Shown: positions 27,111 through 36,376 of the stretch, piece after piece
Layout: every line of letters begins with the position of its first letter
Position numbering within the stretch: the stretch's first letter is position 1
Assembly (NCBI RefSeq): GCF_900176505.1
Contig: NZ_FWYB01000001.1
Span: 593,400-657,399, forward strand
Direction of reading: 5' to 3'
Length of the DNA stretch: 64,000 nucleotides
DNA from: Pedobacter nyackensis
GTDB taxonomy: Bacteria > Bacteroidota > Bacteroidia > Sphingobacteriales > Sphingobacteriaceae
Made by a program: the position numbers and the translations under genes
The notes under the pieces: model-generated
The model's input: only the letters and a program-made list of their open reading frames with translations
Databases searched by the model: none
What the model was told of the DNA's origin: nothing

Positions 27111-28001
27111 CTAGTTAAGGTTTTTGTGTTTTTTGTAGATCGGGTACAGGAATACGGAGCCTAAAATAATGATGGCTCCGAGGTAAAATCCTACAGACAT
27201 AGCCTCCTTTGTTCCGAAGAACAGGAAGGCTAAAATGATGCCGTATACGGGCTCAAGATTGGTGACGAGTGCTACGCGGAATGCGGTTATAGTTCGCATC
27301 ACTGAGACGCCTGCAACGTAGGCTAAAGCGGTGCAGATCGTACCTAATATGATCAGGTAAATCCAGTCGTTAGGGCTTAGGTTGAATCGCTCAGTTAATA
27401 AGGTTTGATCGAACAAACGGTATACGCTGATCCAGAAAAATGCACCTGCAATCTCGTAAAAACTGATCACTAAAGGATCGCTTTTTTGTACAAATGTAGA
27501 GTTTATGGTACCGAAAAGACTTGAGCCAAGGGCTGCTGAAAGGCCGAAAATGATGCCTAAAGTGTACTGTGACTCGAACTTAAAGATGAGGTAAATACCC
27601 AGGATAATGATTAAACCGATGATGATATCGGCAATCTGGATCTTTTGTTTCTTGATTATTGGCTCTAGAATAGCTGTAAAGAGCGTAAATGAGGATAGGC
27701 AGACCAGTGTAACGGAAACAGTGGAGACTTTAATCGAATAAAAGAAGAATATCCAGTGTATGGCAACGATGCTTCCAGTGAAAAAGAACTGTAAGAATTG
27801 CTTTTTCGTCACCTTAAGGCTGGTTTTACTCAGTTTAAAGTAAATGAAAAGTGTTATGGTGGCGATTAAAACCCGGTACCATACCATTTGTACGGCATCA
27901 ACAGAGATTAATGCGCCAAGGATGCCTGTAAAGCCCCATATGAATACTGTGAAGTGTAAAATCAGCAGATTTTTGTTAGGGGTTGCGGCTTGTTTTGTCA
28001 T
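27111..28001 (-). CDS. EamA/DMT family transporter
   Basis: A 296-aa inner-membrane protein with about ten hydrophobic helices in two EamA repeats (FTVFIWGFTGILGALI... and ...LEPVYGIILAFLFFGTKEAMS). These carry small metabolites; the substrate is unknown. Its start overlaps the stop of the LptF/G-like gene by one base, so it is the third gene of the tgt operon. Confidence 0.87.
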   Translation of the reverse strand: MTKQAATPNKNLLILHFTVFIWGFTGILGALISVDAVQMVWYRVLIATITLFIYFKLSKTSLKVTKKQFLQFFFTGSIVAIHWIFFFYSIKVSTVSVTLVCLSSFTLFTAILEPIIKKQKIQIADIIIGLIIILGIYLIFKFESQYTLGIIFGLSAALGSSLFGTINSTFVQKSDPLVISFYEIAGAFFWISVYRLFDQTLLTERFNLSPNDWIYLIILGTICTALAYVAGVSVMRTITAFRVALVTNLEPVYGIILAFLFFGTKEAMSVGFYLGAIIILGSVFLYPIYKKHKNLN

Positions 28002-29104
28002 TATTTTGGTGCTTTTCGAAGCAGGTAGTATCCTAGTAAACCGAAGAATATTGTAGGAGCCATTACTGCAAATAGTGGCGGCATGCTGCCTTTGATAGAA
28101 AACATTTTTGCGAATTGGTTAAATACAATATACGCAAAACTTAGTATAATTCCGATACCCAGAGGAAGTCCAACGCCTCCACGCACCTTTCTGGAGGACA
28201 ATGCAACGCCTATTAACGTTAAAACAAATGCCGAAAGTGGATGTAAATAGCGTTTGTATTGCTCAAATAAGAGGTCGTTCAGTACGCCTGAACCCCTTAT
28301 CTTTTCCTTTTTGATCTTCTCTGAAAGCTCTTTTCCTGTAAGGTTTTCATAGATGTTATCATAGGGAGAGAAGTCATCCGGACGCATGTCCAGTATGGTG
28401 TCTTTGGTTTGGCCAGAACCGCTGGTTAAGGTCTCTTTTAAGCCTTGAATGTCCCTAACTGAATAGTTTACGAGCTTCCAGGAACGCTTTAAAGAATCCC
28501 ATCTGATTTCATCTGCAACCAGCTTTTTAGTTAATACATCACCTTTAAAGTTGTCCAGGGAGAAGCGAGTACCTATATTGCTCTTATTGTCAAAGTTATC
28601 TATGAAAATGTAAGTATTGTTGTCCAGTTTCATGTGAATATTATTCTTACTGGATGGAGCACCTGTCTTTACATAAGTATTCTCAAAGCTGTTTTTAAGC
28701 TGATTGGTATAAGGAAGGATATATAAATTAGAGGCCAGATTAATGGCAAATATGATCGACGCAGAAACGAAATAAGGCATTAAGAAGCGATTAAAGCTCA
28801 CTCCTCCACTCAAAATCGGTACAATCTCTGTCTGATCTGCCATCTTTGCTGTAAAAAATATAACGGCAATGAAATTGATCAACGGCGAGAGCATATTTAC
28901 ATAATAGGGCACTGAACCGGCATAATAGAGCGTCATAATCTGCCAAAGGCTAAGATTAGACTTTAAAAAATCATCCAGTTTCTCAGATAAATCAAAGATA
29001 ATGATGATGACAATGAACAGCGTTAAGGTGTATAGGAATGTACCCAGATACTTGCTGATAATGTACCAATCGATAATTTTGATCCGGTCTTTGATGATGT
29101 CCAT
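28001..29104 (-). CDS. LptF/LptG family permease
   Basis: A 367-aa YjgP/YjgQ-type protein: three N-terminal helices, a periplasmic beta-jellyroll region (residues ~110-270) and three C-terminal helices (YLHPLSAFVLTLIGVALSS...). LptF/G with LptB drive lipopolysaccharide extraction from the inner membrane. Which of the two it is cannot be told. It directly abuts tgt with no intergenic base. Confidence 0.87.
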   Translation of the reverse strand: MDIIKDRIKIIDWYIISKYLGTFLYTLTLFIVIIIIFDLSEKLDDFLKSNLSLWQIMTLYYAGSVPYYVNMLSPLINFIAVIFFTAKMADQTEIVPILSGGVSFNRFLMPYFVSASIIFAINLASNLYILPYTNQLKNSFENTYVKTGAPSSKNNIHMKLDNNTYIFIDNFDNKSNIGTRFSLDNFKGDVLTKKLVADEIRWDSLKRSWKLVNYSVRDIQGLKETLTSGSGQTKDTILDMRPDDFSPYDNIYENLTGKELSEKIKKEKIRGSGVLNDLLFEQYKRYLHPLSAFVLTLIGVALSSRKVRGGVGLPLGIGIILSFAYIVFNQFAKMFSIKGSMPPLFAVMAPTIFFGLLGYYLLRKAPK

Positions 29105-30235
29105 TTATAATTTATTACCTAAGATAGTAACCATTTTGTTTTTCCAGGCGTAAAACTCACCACTAATAATTTTCTCACGCGCTGTGTTGACAAGCCATAA
29201 GTAAAAATGCAGGTTGTGTAGGGTAGCAATTTGCGCACCCAGCATCTCTTTAGAGTGCATTAGGTGTCTTAAATAAGCTTTTGAATATACCTGATCAGCA
29301 AGCAGATCGCTATCGGCCTCAATTGGAGAGAAGTCATCAGCCCATTTCTTGTTGCCAATATTTATGATCCCATTTTTGGTAAATAACATTCCGTTTCTGG
29401 CATTTCTGGTCGGCATTACACAGTCAAACATATCTATACCCAGCGCAATATTCTCTAAAATGTTGATTGGAGTACCAACGCCCATTAAATAACGGGGTTT
29501 TTCTTCAGGAAGTATGTCGCAAACCACCTCTGTCATTCCGTACATTTCTTCTGCCGGTTCACCTACTGAAAGTCCGCCTATCGCATTTCCCTCACGATCC
29601 ATAGCAGCAATAAATTCTGCAGATTTCTTTCTCAGGTCTTTATATACAGATCCTTGAACGATAGGGAATAAGGTTTGATTGAAACCATATTTCGGTTCAG
29701 TCGTGTCAAAACGTGTACAGCAACGTTTTAACCAGCGGTGCGTCATGTTGATCGAGTTCGCCGCGTATTTATAATCACAAGGATAAGGCGTGCATTCATC
29801 AAAAGCCATAATGATGTCGGCGCCAATGGTCCGTTGAATATCCATTGCATATTCCGGTGTGAAAAGGTGTTTCGAGCCATCTATATGAGAATGAAAAGTT
29901 ACCCCTTCCTCTTTAATTTTTCTTACTTTACTTAAAGAATAGACCTGAAAACCACCGCTGTCGGTAAGAATCGGTCTGTCCCAGCCAATAAATTTATGCA
30001 GACCACCGCCACCCTCAATGATGTCAAGTCCCGGTCTTAAATATAAATGGTAGGTATTCCCTAAGATGATTTTAGCGTCGATATCATTTTTTAATTGCTG
30101 CTGGTTAATCGATTTAACTGTTCCTGCAGTGCCTACAGGCATGAAAATAGGCGTTTGTATGTCGCCATGGTCTGTTGTAATCGTTCCCGCTCTCGCCTTC
30201 GAATGAATATCTTTCGCTTGTAAATTAAATTTCAT
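29105..30235 (-). CDS. tgt: tRNA-guanine(34) transglycosylase
   Basis: A 376-aa enzyme that exchanges guanine-34 for preQ1 in queuosine tRNAs. The catalytic Asp92 lies in LTDSGGFQVYSL and the second Asp lies in the DCVMPTRNARNG region. The start at 30235 (MKFNLQAKDIHSKARAG) is family-typical; the 25 codons upstream are unlikely to be translated. The C-terminal zinc motif CxCxxC of model Tgt enzymes is absent: the corresponding stretch reads EADSDLLADQVYSKAYLRHL, though the following HNLHFY is conserved. First gene of a three-gene operon. Confidence 0.93.
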   Translation of the reverse strand: MKFNLQAKDIHSKARAGTITTDHGDIQTPIFMPVGTAGTVKSINQQQLKNDIDAKIILGNTYHLYLRPGLDIIEGGGGLHKFIGWDRPILTDSGGFQVYSLSKVRKIKEEGVTFHSHIDGSKHLFTPEYAMDIQRTIGADIIMAFDECTPYPCDYKYAANSINMTHRWLKRCCTRFDTTEPKYGFNQTLFPIVQGSVYKDLRKKSAEFIAAMDREGNAIGGLSVGEPAEEMYGMTEVVCDILPEEKPRYLMGVGTPINILENIALGIDMFDCVMPTRNARNGMLFTKNGIINIGNKKWADDFSPIEADSDLLADQVYSKAYLRHLMHSKEMLGAQIATLHNLHFYLWLVNTAREKIISGEFYAWKNKMVTILGNKL

Positions 30236-30307
30236 CTTTATGTGTTTATTGCTTTTTTGAGCCTCATCATTAATAAATGATGATTTTTTGCGTTCAAAAA
30301 ATCTGCG

Positions 30308-30315
30308 CAAAAATA
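30308..30315 (-). promoter_or_regulatory. -7 box for the tgt operon
   Basis: A perfect minus-strand TAnnTTTG (TATTTTTG) about 73 nt before the tgt start. The -33 element is not evident. Initiation here would fall downstream of the ATG at 30310, which supports the chosen tgt start. Confidence 0.35.
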
Positions 30316-30410
30316 GGAAAAATCAAGCTATAAAATGGTTAAATTTTTTATCAACATAAAGGAACATTACAGATTAAAAATCAGAAATTTGGCTGCATCA
30401 AAATTACGTC

Positions 30411-31556
30411 GTGGAATTAACCTTTATTGATGGTGCTTTAGCAGAGCGCTTAGCGTATTGCCTGTTCGGCATCTTAATCTTTTGTTTTCTGATACAGCTA
30501 TATTTTAGCTTATTTGTACACCTTAAATTGGCGTGTGTAAAAGTTGCACCCATACCTGAAACGGGTAAAAGACCATTAAGTGTAGTGATCTGTGCCCGTA
30601 ATGAGGCCAAGAACCTGACAAAGTATTTACCCATAGTGCTTGAGCAGGATTATCCTGATTTCGAGGTTGTTGTGGTGAATGATAGATCCTGGGATGGTAC
30701 AAAAGGTGTGCTGGAAGCATTTGCAAAGCAATACAAGCACCTCAAAATTGTAACCGTTAATGATGGTAGTAAATTTATTGCAGGTAAGAAGTTTGCAGTA
30801 ACAATGGGTATAAAAGCTGCGGCTCATGAGTGGCTTGTTTTTACCGATGCCGACTGTATGCCGGCCTCGTCGAAATGGTTGCTTGGTATGCAGCAACCGG
30901 ATCAGGACGACATTGAAATTGTTTTAGGGTATTCACCATATATAAAGAAAAGAGGGATTTTAAATGCGTTGATTCGTTTTGAAACTTTTTTTACAGCGCT
31001 AAATTACCTTTCGTTTGCTATAAAAGGTATGCCTTATATGGGGGTTGGCCGGAATATGGCTTATAAGAAATCACTATTTTTTAGCAATAAAGGTTTTGCG
31101 GCACACATGCATATCCCTTCAGGTGATGATGATCTTTTTGTGAATGCGCATGCGCATAATGGCAATACTGCAATATGTATTCAAAAGGAAGCTCATGTAT
31201 GGAGCGAGCCGAATACAAGTTTTAGTGCGTATTTAAGACAAAAGAAGCGCCATTTTGGGGCGGGTAAATTGTATAAGCCACAGCATAAGTTCATTTTGTC
31301 GGCGCAGATCATTATACAGTTCCTCTTTTATGTTATCTTAGTGGCACTGATGTGTTTCAAAGCAACACTTTACCCGGCCTTAGGGGTGCTGGGTTTAAGT
31401 ATTATCATCAGATGTTTTGTTTACCCGCGCATTTTAAAGCGACTAAATTATGGCGATTTGAGGTGGTGGTTCCCTATTTTAGATATGCTTTTATTCATTT
31501 TTCTAGTGTTTAATGGCATTGTGTCTATATTTGTTAAAAAAGTACAGTGGAAATGA
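30411..31556 (+). CDS. Membrane glycosyltransferase, family 2
   Basis: A 381-aa protein: an N-terminal membrane helix, a GT-A catalytic domain (SVVICARNEAKNL, VVVNDRSWDGT, FTDADCMPAS with the metal-binding DxD, and QKKRHFGAGK resembling the QxxRW site), then two to three C-terminal helices. The start is a GTG at 30411; no in-frame ATG precedes the catalytic domain. The sugar and acceptor are unknown. It overlaps rsmG by 4 nt. Confidence 0.85.
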   Translation: MELTFIDGALAERLAYCLFGILIFCFLIQLYFSLFVHLKLACVKVAPIPETGKRPLSVVICARNEAKNLTKYLPIVLEQDYPDFEVVVVNDRSWDGTKGVLEAFAKQYKHLKIVTVNDGSKFIAGKKFAVTMGIKAAAHEWLVFTDADCMPASSKWLLGMQQPDQDDIEIVLGYSPYIKKRGILNALIRFETFFTALNYLSFAIKGMPYMGVGRNMAYKKSLFFSNKGFAAHMHIPSGDDDLFVNAHAHNGNTAICIQKEAHVWSEPNTSFSAYLRQKKRHFGAGKLYKPQHKFILSAQIIIQFLFYVILVALMCFKATLYPALGVLGLSIIIRCFVYPRILKRLNYGDLRWWFPILDMLLFIFLVFNGIVSIFVKKVQWK

Positions 31557-32179
31557 AGTCGACCCTAATACAGGAATATTTTAAAGACCTTACTGAGCAG
31601 CAGATTGCGCAGTTTGATCAGTTATACGATTTATACAGCTTTTGGAATGCACAGATCAATGTGATCTCGAGAAAGGATATTGATGAGCTTTATGAACGTC
31701 ATATCCTGCATTCGCTGGGGATCGCTAAGTTTTGTACTTTTAAACCTGGAGAAAAGGTGCTTGATGTAGGTACAGGAGGTGGTTTTCCTGGAATTCCATT
31801 GGCCATTATGTTCCCGGAAACTGAGTTTCACCTGGTGGATTCTATAGGTAAGAAGATTAAAGTAGTTACTGAAGTTGCTCAGGCGCTGGGCTTAAAGAAC
31901 GTTACAGCGAGTCATTTAAGAGCAGAACAGATTACGGATAAGTTTGATTTTGTGGTTTCCAGAGCAGTAACGCGACTGATAGATTTTTATCCATGGATAA
32001 AAGGTAAGTTTAATAAGGAATCAAAAAATGCCATTCCTAATGGGATTTTGTATTTAAAAGGTGGCGATTTGGCTGAAGAAATTGCTGAATCACGCTTAAA
32101 AGCGGAGTTGTACCCACTTTCTGCTTACTTTAAAGAAGAATTTTTCGAAACCAAATACGTGGTTTATATTCCCCAATAA
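31553..32179 (+). CDS. rsmG: 16S rRNA (guanine527-N7)-methyltransferase
   Basis: A 208-aa SAM methyltransferase: WNAQINVISRKDIDELYERHILHSL in the N-terminal part, motif I VLDVGTGGGFPGIPLA, and SRAVTRL. It methylates G527 of 16S rRNA; loss gives low-level streptomycin resistance in other bacteria. The ATG at 31553 overlaps the glycosyltransferase TGA (ATGA) and is preferred to a GTG six bases upstream. Confidence 0.94.
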   Translation: MKSTLIQEYFKDLTEQQIAQFDQLYDLYSFWNAQINVISRKDIDELYERHILHSLGIAKFCTFKPGEKVLDVGTGGGFPGIPLAIMFPETEFHLVDSIGKKIKVVTEVAQALGLKNVTASHLRAEQITDKFDFVVSRAVTRLIDFYPWIKGKFNKESKNAIPNGILYLKGGDLAEEIAESRLKAELYPLSAYFKEEFFETKYVVYIPQ

Positions 32180-32289
32180 TTTTTTTATTTATTGAGTTCG
32201 TCTTTATCCCGGTGAATGCCGGGACCTTGTTTGTGAAAAAAGCTGCTGTGAACTGTGGATGATTTATAATTATATGTATAAGTTAGCCC

Positions 32290-33381
32290 ATGAGTTTAAT
32301 CCATAAAATTGCGCTAACGTTGATCAAAAATGTGGGGCATGTTACTGCTAAGCAATTATTGCTGCATTTTGGTAGTGCTGAAGCTGTTTTTAAGGCCAAA
32401 AAGAAACAGTTGTTGCAAATTCCGGGTATTGGCGAACTTACAGCTAACCTGATCTTAAAAAATAATGCGCTCACAGAGGCTGAAAAGCAAATCCCTTTTA
32501 TTGAGAAACACCAGATACAGGTGCTTTTTTATACGGACGACAATTATCCTCAACGATTAAAAAGCTGCTATGACGCCCCGATTTTGCTGTATTTCAAGGG
32601 GAATGTAGATTTGAATCAGTCGAGAATCATAAGTGTTGTGGGCACCAGAAGGGCCACTGCTTATGGCCGGCACCTATGTAAACAGCTTGCAGCCCAGCTT
32701 TCCCCATATCATGTAATCATTGTAAGTGGTCTGGCTTATGGAATAGATGTGGCTTCGCATAAGGAAAGTTTATCGTATAACATTCCTACTATAGGGGTTA
32801 TGGCACACGGCTTAGATCGTATTTATCCAGCTTTACACAAATCTGTAGCTCAGAAAATGGTTTTAAACGGTGGTTTATTAACAGAGTTCCTGCCTGGTAC
32901 AAATCCTGATAAAGAGAATTTTCCTAAAAGAAACCGCATTATTGCCGGCATTTCTGATGCTACGATAGTTGTTGAGGCTACCGCTAAGGGTGGGGCATTG
33001 ATTACCGCTGATATTGCAAGTTCTTATAACAGAGATGTATATGCATTTCCAGGTCGTACTGATGACCAGTACTCTGAAGGTTGTAATTTTCTGATTAAAA
33101 CGAATAGGGCAGCATTGATAAACCATGCAAGGGATCTGATTTATTACCTTGGATGGGAGGAAGTTATACTTGAAAAGGAAAGGGTGCAAGTTCAATTGCC
33201 CGTAAATCTTTCCAAAGAGGAACAAAAGATTGTGTCTCTTTTACAGGATGCTTCAATGGGAATAGATGAACTGGCTACTCGTTTAAATGTTGGTCTGAGT
33301 AAGCTGGCTATGCGCTTATTGAACCTCGAAATGCAAGGAATTTTGATTTCTTTGCCAGGTAAAGTATACAAGCTGAATTAG
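32290..33381 (+). CDS. dprA: DNA-processing protein DprA
   Basis: A 363-aa protein with an N-terminal helix-hairpin-helix region (LLQIPGIGELTANLIL), a Rossmann-like DprA core (ISVVGTRRATAYG, VSGLAYGIDVASH, FPKRNRIIAGIS, GALITADIA) and a C-terminal winged-helix domain. DprA loads RecA on incoming single strands in natural transformation. It is a single-gene unit here. Confidence 0.93.
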   Translation: MSLIHKIALTLIKNVGHVTAKQLLLHFGSAEAVFKAKKKQLLQIPGIGELTANLILKNNALTEAEKQIPFIEKHQIQVLFYTDDNYPQRLKSCYDAPILLYFKGNVDLNQSRIISVVGTRRATAYGRHLCKQLAAQLSPYHVIIVSGLAYGIDVASHKESLSYNIPTIGVMAHGLDRIYPALHKSVAQKMVLNGGLLTEFLPGTNPDKENFPKRNRIIAGISDATIVVEATAKGGALITADIASSYNRDVYAFPGRTDDQYSEGCNFLIKTNRAALINHARDLIYYLGWEEVILEKERVQVQLPVNLSKEEQKIVSLLQDASMGIDELATRLNVGLSKLAMRLLNLEMQGILISLPGKVYKLN

Positions 33382-33494
33382 GATGTTTTAAGTTCACATA
33401 ATTTTCATTGGTTATTAAGTCTATTGGAGTAATAGATTAAAATGTTATTTCGTTTGTTTTATTACTTCCATATTATATTTTGATTGTCCGTTTG

Positions 33495-33528
33495 TTTGTA
33501 GAATTTCAATCTTCTATTCGTATTTTTG
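33495..33528 (+). promoter_or_regulatory. Promoter abutting the cystathionine beta-synthase start
   Basis: TTTG (33495-33498), a 22-nt spacer and a perfect -7 box TATTTTTG (33521-33528). The box ends only 4 nt before the ATG at 33533, so transcription would begin at or just next to the start codon. Confidence 0.5.
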
Positions 33529-33532
33529 CATC

Positions 33533-34894
33533 ATGTGGTATAATAATATTTTGGAAACCATTGGCAATACGCCATTGGTAAAATTGAATAGCATTACTAA
33601 AGACATTTCTGCTACAGTGCTGGCTAAAATCGAAACAACCAATCCTGGGAATTCTATTAAAGACCGTATGGCTGTAAAGATGATAGAGGATGCTGAAAAA
33701 AGTGGAAAGCTTAAACCTGGAGGTACAATTATAGAAGGAACATCCGGTAATACGGGGATGGGACTTGCTATGGTGGCGATTATCAAGGGCTACAAGTGTA
33801 TTTTTACGACTACAGATAAGCAATCTAAGGAGAAGGTAGATGCTTTACGTGCTTTTGGGGCGGAGGTAATTGTATGTCCGACCAACGTAGAGCCTGAAGA
33901 TCCACGTTCTTATTACTCGGTTTCTTCTCGTTTAGAGCGTGAAGTTCCCAATTCATGGAAGCCTAATCAATATGATAATCTATCCAATTCGCAAGCGCAT
34001 TACGAGCAGACGGGACCTGAAATCTGGGCACAAACAGAAGGAAAAATCACGCACCTTGTAGTGGGGGTGGGTACTGGAGGAACAATTTCCGGTGCCGGAA
34101 AATATCTGAAAGAGAAGAATCCTAACATTAAGGTTTGGGGTATAGATACCTATGGTTCGGTGTTTAAGAAGTATAAGGAAACGGGTATTTTAGATAAAAA
34201 CGAGATTTATCCATACATCACTGAGGGGATTGGTGAGGATTTTCTTCCTAAAAATGTTGATTTCGACGTAATTGACCTGTTTGAAAAGGTAACAGATAAG
34301 GATGCTGCATTGATGACACGTGAGATTGCTCGTAAAGAGGGAATTTTTGTAGGTAATTCGGCGGGTTCGGCTATTGCGGGACTATTACAGCTAAAGGATA
34401 AGTTAAAGCCCGAAGATGTAGTGGTTGTGATTTTTCATGACCATGGTAGTCGTTATATGGGTAAAATGTATAACGAAGACTGGTTAAGGGAACGTGGTTT
34501 TCTTAAGGATGAGAAGCTTACAGCCCGTTCTATCATTGCGAAGAAAGAAAATACCGAGATCATCACTATTGATTGTGAGAAAACGATTCATGAGGCATTT
34601 AACAGCATGAGTACACTTAATATCTCCCAAATACCTGTTACACAGCAAGGAATGGTGATCGGTAAGCTTGCTGAAAGTGATATTTTAAAGGCTTTATTGG
34701 AAAATCCTTCACTCAAATCTGCTCCTGTACAGCAGATCATGTCGGCAGGATTCCCTTTTGTAGATTTAAACACTTCAATAGACAGGATTTCTGCTTTAAT
34801 TAACAAGGAGAATAGTGCTGTTTTGGTTGAAGATGAAGAAGGTAAGATTGAAATTATTACGCAGTATGATATTATTAACGCGATTTCAAGTTAA
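33533..34894 (+). CDS. Cystathionine beta-synthase (PALP plus CBS domain pair)
   Basis: A 453-aa PLP enzyme. Residues 1-320 form the fold-type II core: IGNTPLVKLN, the PLP Lys in GNSIKDRMAVKM, the EGTSGNTGMG loop and GTGGTISGAG. Residues ~335-453 form a Bateman pair (FNSMSTLNISQIPV and ENSAVLVEDEEGKIEIIT) that probably binds an adenosyl ligand. It condenses serine and homocysteine, or acts as a cysteine synthase; sequence alone does not decide. It ends before a strong terminator. Confidence 0.88.
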   Translation: MWYNNILETIGNTPLVKLNSITKDISATVLAKIETTNPGNSIKDRMAVKMIEDAEKSGKLKPGGTIIEGTSGNTGMGLAMVAIIKGYKCIFTTTDKQSKEKVDALRAFGAEVIVCPTNVEPEDPRSYYSVSSRLEREVPNSWKPNQYDNLSNSQAHYEQTGPEIWAQTEGKITHLVVGVGTGGTISGAGKYLKEKNPNIKVWGIDTYGSVFKKYKETGILDKNEIYPYITEGIGEDFLPKNVDFDVIDLFEKVTDKDAALMTREIARKEGIFVGNSAGSAIAGLLQLKDKLKPEDVVVVIFHDHGSRYMGKMYNEDWLRERGFLKDEKLTARSIIAKKENTEIITIDCEKTIHEAFNSMSTLNISQIPVTQQGMVIGKLAESDILKALLENPSLKSAPVQQIMSAGFPFVDLNTSIDRISALINKENSAVLVEDEEGKIEIITQYDIINAISS

Positions 34895-34940
34895 TTGATA
34901 TTTAATAAGCCGTCGTATTTTATAACGAAATGCGAAGTGT

Positions 34941-34982
34941 ATAAAACGACAAAAGCCCCATTTGGGGCTTTTGTCGTTTTAT
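34941..34982. terminator. Very long bidirectional terminator hairpin
   Basis: A perfect inverted repeat with 20-bp arms (34941-34960 and 34963-34982) around a 2-nt centre. The core is AAAAGCCCC/GGGGCTTTT, with A/T runs on both sides. It lies between convergent genes for cystathionine beta-synthase and MurA and can serve both. Confidence 0.88.
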
Positions 34983-35014
34983 AATACAGTTGTTCACAAC
35001 TGTAGCGTAATTGA

Positions 35015-36340
35015 TTAATGAGTTGGAGCTGAGGCTTCAACACGTTTAATATCTGCACCCAGGGCGCGTAAACGTGTATCAATATCCTGGTAACCACGCT
35101 CAATCTGCTCAATATTGAAGATTGTTGATTTTCCTTCAGCAGATAAGGCTGCGATTAGCAGAGAAACACCTGCACGGATATCAGGAGAAGTCATGCTGAT
35201 ACCTCTTAATTTGTATTTTTTATCGATACCATTTACAGAGGCACGATGTGGATCACAAAGGATGATCTGAGCGCCCATATCTATCAGTTTATCCACAAAG
35301 AATAACCTGCTTTCGAACATTTTCTGATGAATCAACACGTTACCTCTGGCTTGCGTAGCTACTACGAGCACGATACTTAACAGATCGGGAGTAAAGCCCG
35401 GCCATGGAGAATCTGCAATGGTTAGCATCGAACCGTCAATAAATGACTCGATTACATAGTGTTTTTGAGAAGGAATGAAGATGTCATCACCGATTAATTC
35501 AAACTTGATACCTAGTTTTTTAAATACATCAGGTATTACACCAAGCTCCGAATAGCAAACATTTTTGATGGTGATTTCTGACTCAGTCATGGCTGCTAAG
35601 CCGATAAAAGAGCCGATTTCTATCATATCAGGCAACATTCTATGTTCTGTTCCGCCTAGCTTTTTAACACCTTCAATGGTTAATAGGTTAGAGCCTACAC
35701 CAGAGATTTTAGCACCCATGCGGTTCAACATCTTACACAATTGTTGTAAGTAAGGTTCGCATGCCGCGTTATAAATAGTGGTTGTTCCTTTTGCCAATAC
35801 AGCAGCCATTACGATGTTCGCTGTACCTGTTACTGAGGCTTCATCAAGTAGTATATATGCACCCTTTAAGTCCGTTGCATCAACGTTAAAGAATTCTTTT
35901 TTGTTGTCGTATACGAATTTCGCACCTAGTTTTTCAAAGCCGATAAAGTGTGTATCTAGTCTTCTGCGGCCGATTTTATCACCTCCCGGTTTAGGAATAG
36001 CAGCCTTTCCGAAGCGTCCTAAAAGTGGACCAACGATCATGATTGAGCCTCTTAAGCCTCCGCCTTTAGCTTTAAAAATATCAGACTGGAAAAATTCCTG
36101 ATTGATATTTTTGGCTTCAAAGGTATAAGTGTCTTTGTTTAAGCGTTCGATAGTAACGCCCATATCTCCCAGCAGTTCAATTAGTTTATTAACATCCTTA
36201 ATGTCTGGGATGTTGCTAATGGTAACTTTTTGATCAGTTAACAGAACGGCAGAAATGATTTGAAGTGCTTCATTCTTCGCTCCCTGAGGTTGAATTTCGC
36301 CTTTTAATTTCTTACCGCCAATTATTTCAAATGCGTTCAT
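35015..36340 (-). CDS. murA: UDP-N-acetylglucosamine 1-carboxyvinyltransferase
   Basis: A 441-aa EPSP-synthase-like enzyme, the first committed step of peptidoglycan synthesis. PQGAKNEALQ at residues 18-27 holds the conserved Lys-Asn pair. In the catalytic loop the position of the fosfomycin-target Cys is Asp121 (PKPGGDKIGRRRLDTHF), codon at 35978-35980. The C-terminal IERGYQDIDTRLRALGADI is typical. It lies 36 nt after the DUF4290 gene, probably one operon. Confidence 0.95.
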   Translation of the reverse strand: MNAFEIIGGKKLKGEIQPQGAKNEALQIISAVLLTDQKVTISNIPDIKDVNKLIELLGDMGVTIERLNKDTYTFEAKNINQEFFQSDIFKAKGGGLRGSIMIVGPLLGRFGKAAIPKPGGDKIGRRRLDTHFIGFEKLGAKFVYDNKKEFFNVDATDLKGAYILLDEASVTGTANIVMAAVLAKGTTTIYNAACEPYLQQLCKMLNRMGAKISGVGSNLLTIEGVKKLGGTEHRMLPDMIEIGSFIGLAAMTESEITIKNVCYSELGVIPDVFKKLGIKFELIGDDIFIPSQKHYVIESFIDGSMLTIADSPWPGFTPDLLSIVLVVATQARGNVLIHQKMFESRLFFVDKLIDMGAQIILCDPHRASVNGIDKKYKLRGISMTSPDIRAGVSLLIAALSAEGKSTIFNIEQIERGYQDIDTRLRALGADIKRVEASAPTH

Positions 36341-36376
36341 GTGATTTGTAAGATGTATAAATAAAAATGGGTAAGA

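Noticed and set aside
32207..32224. TCCCGG/CCGGGA hairpin after rsmG.
   Set aside because: Only six base pairs and no adjacent T-run, so a terminator call is not supported.
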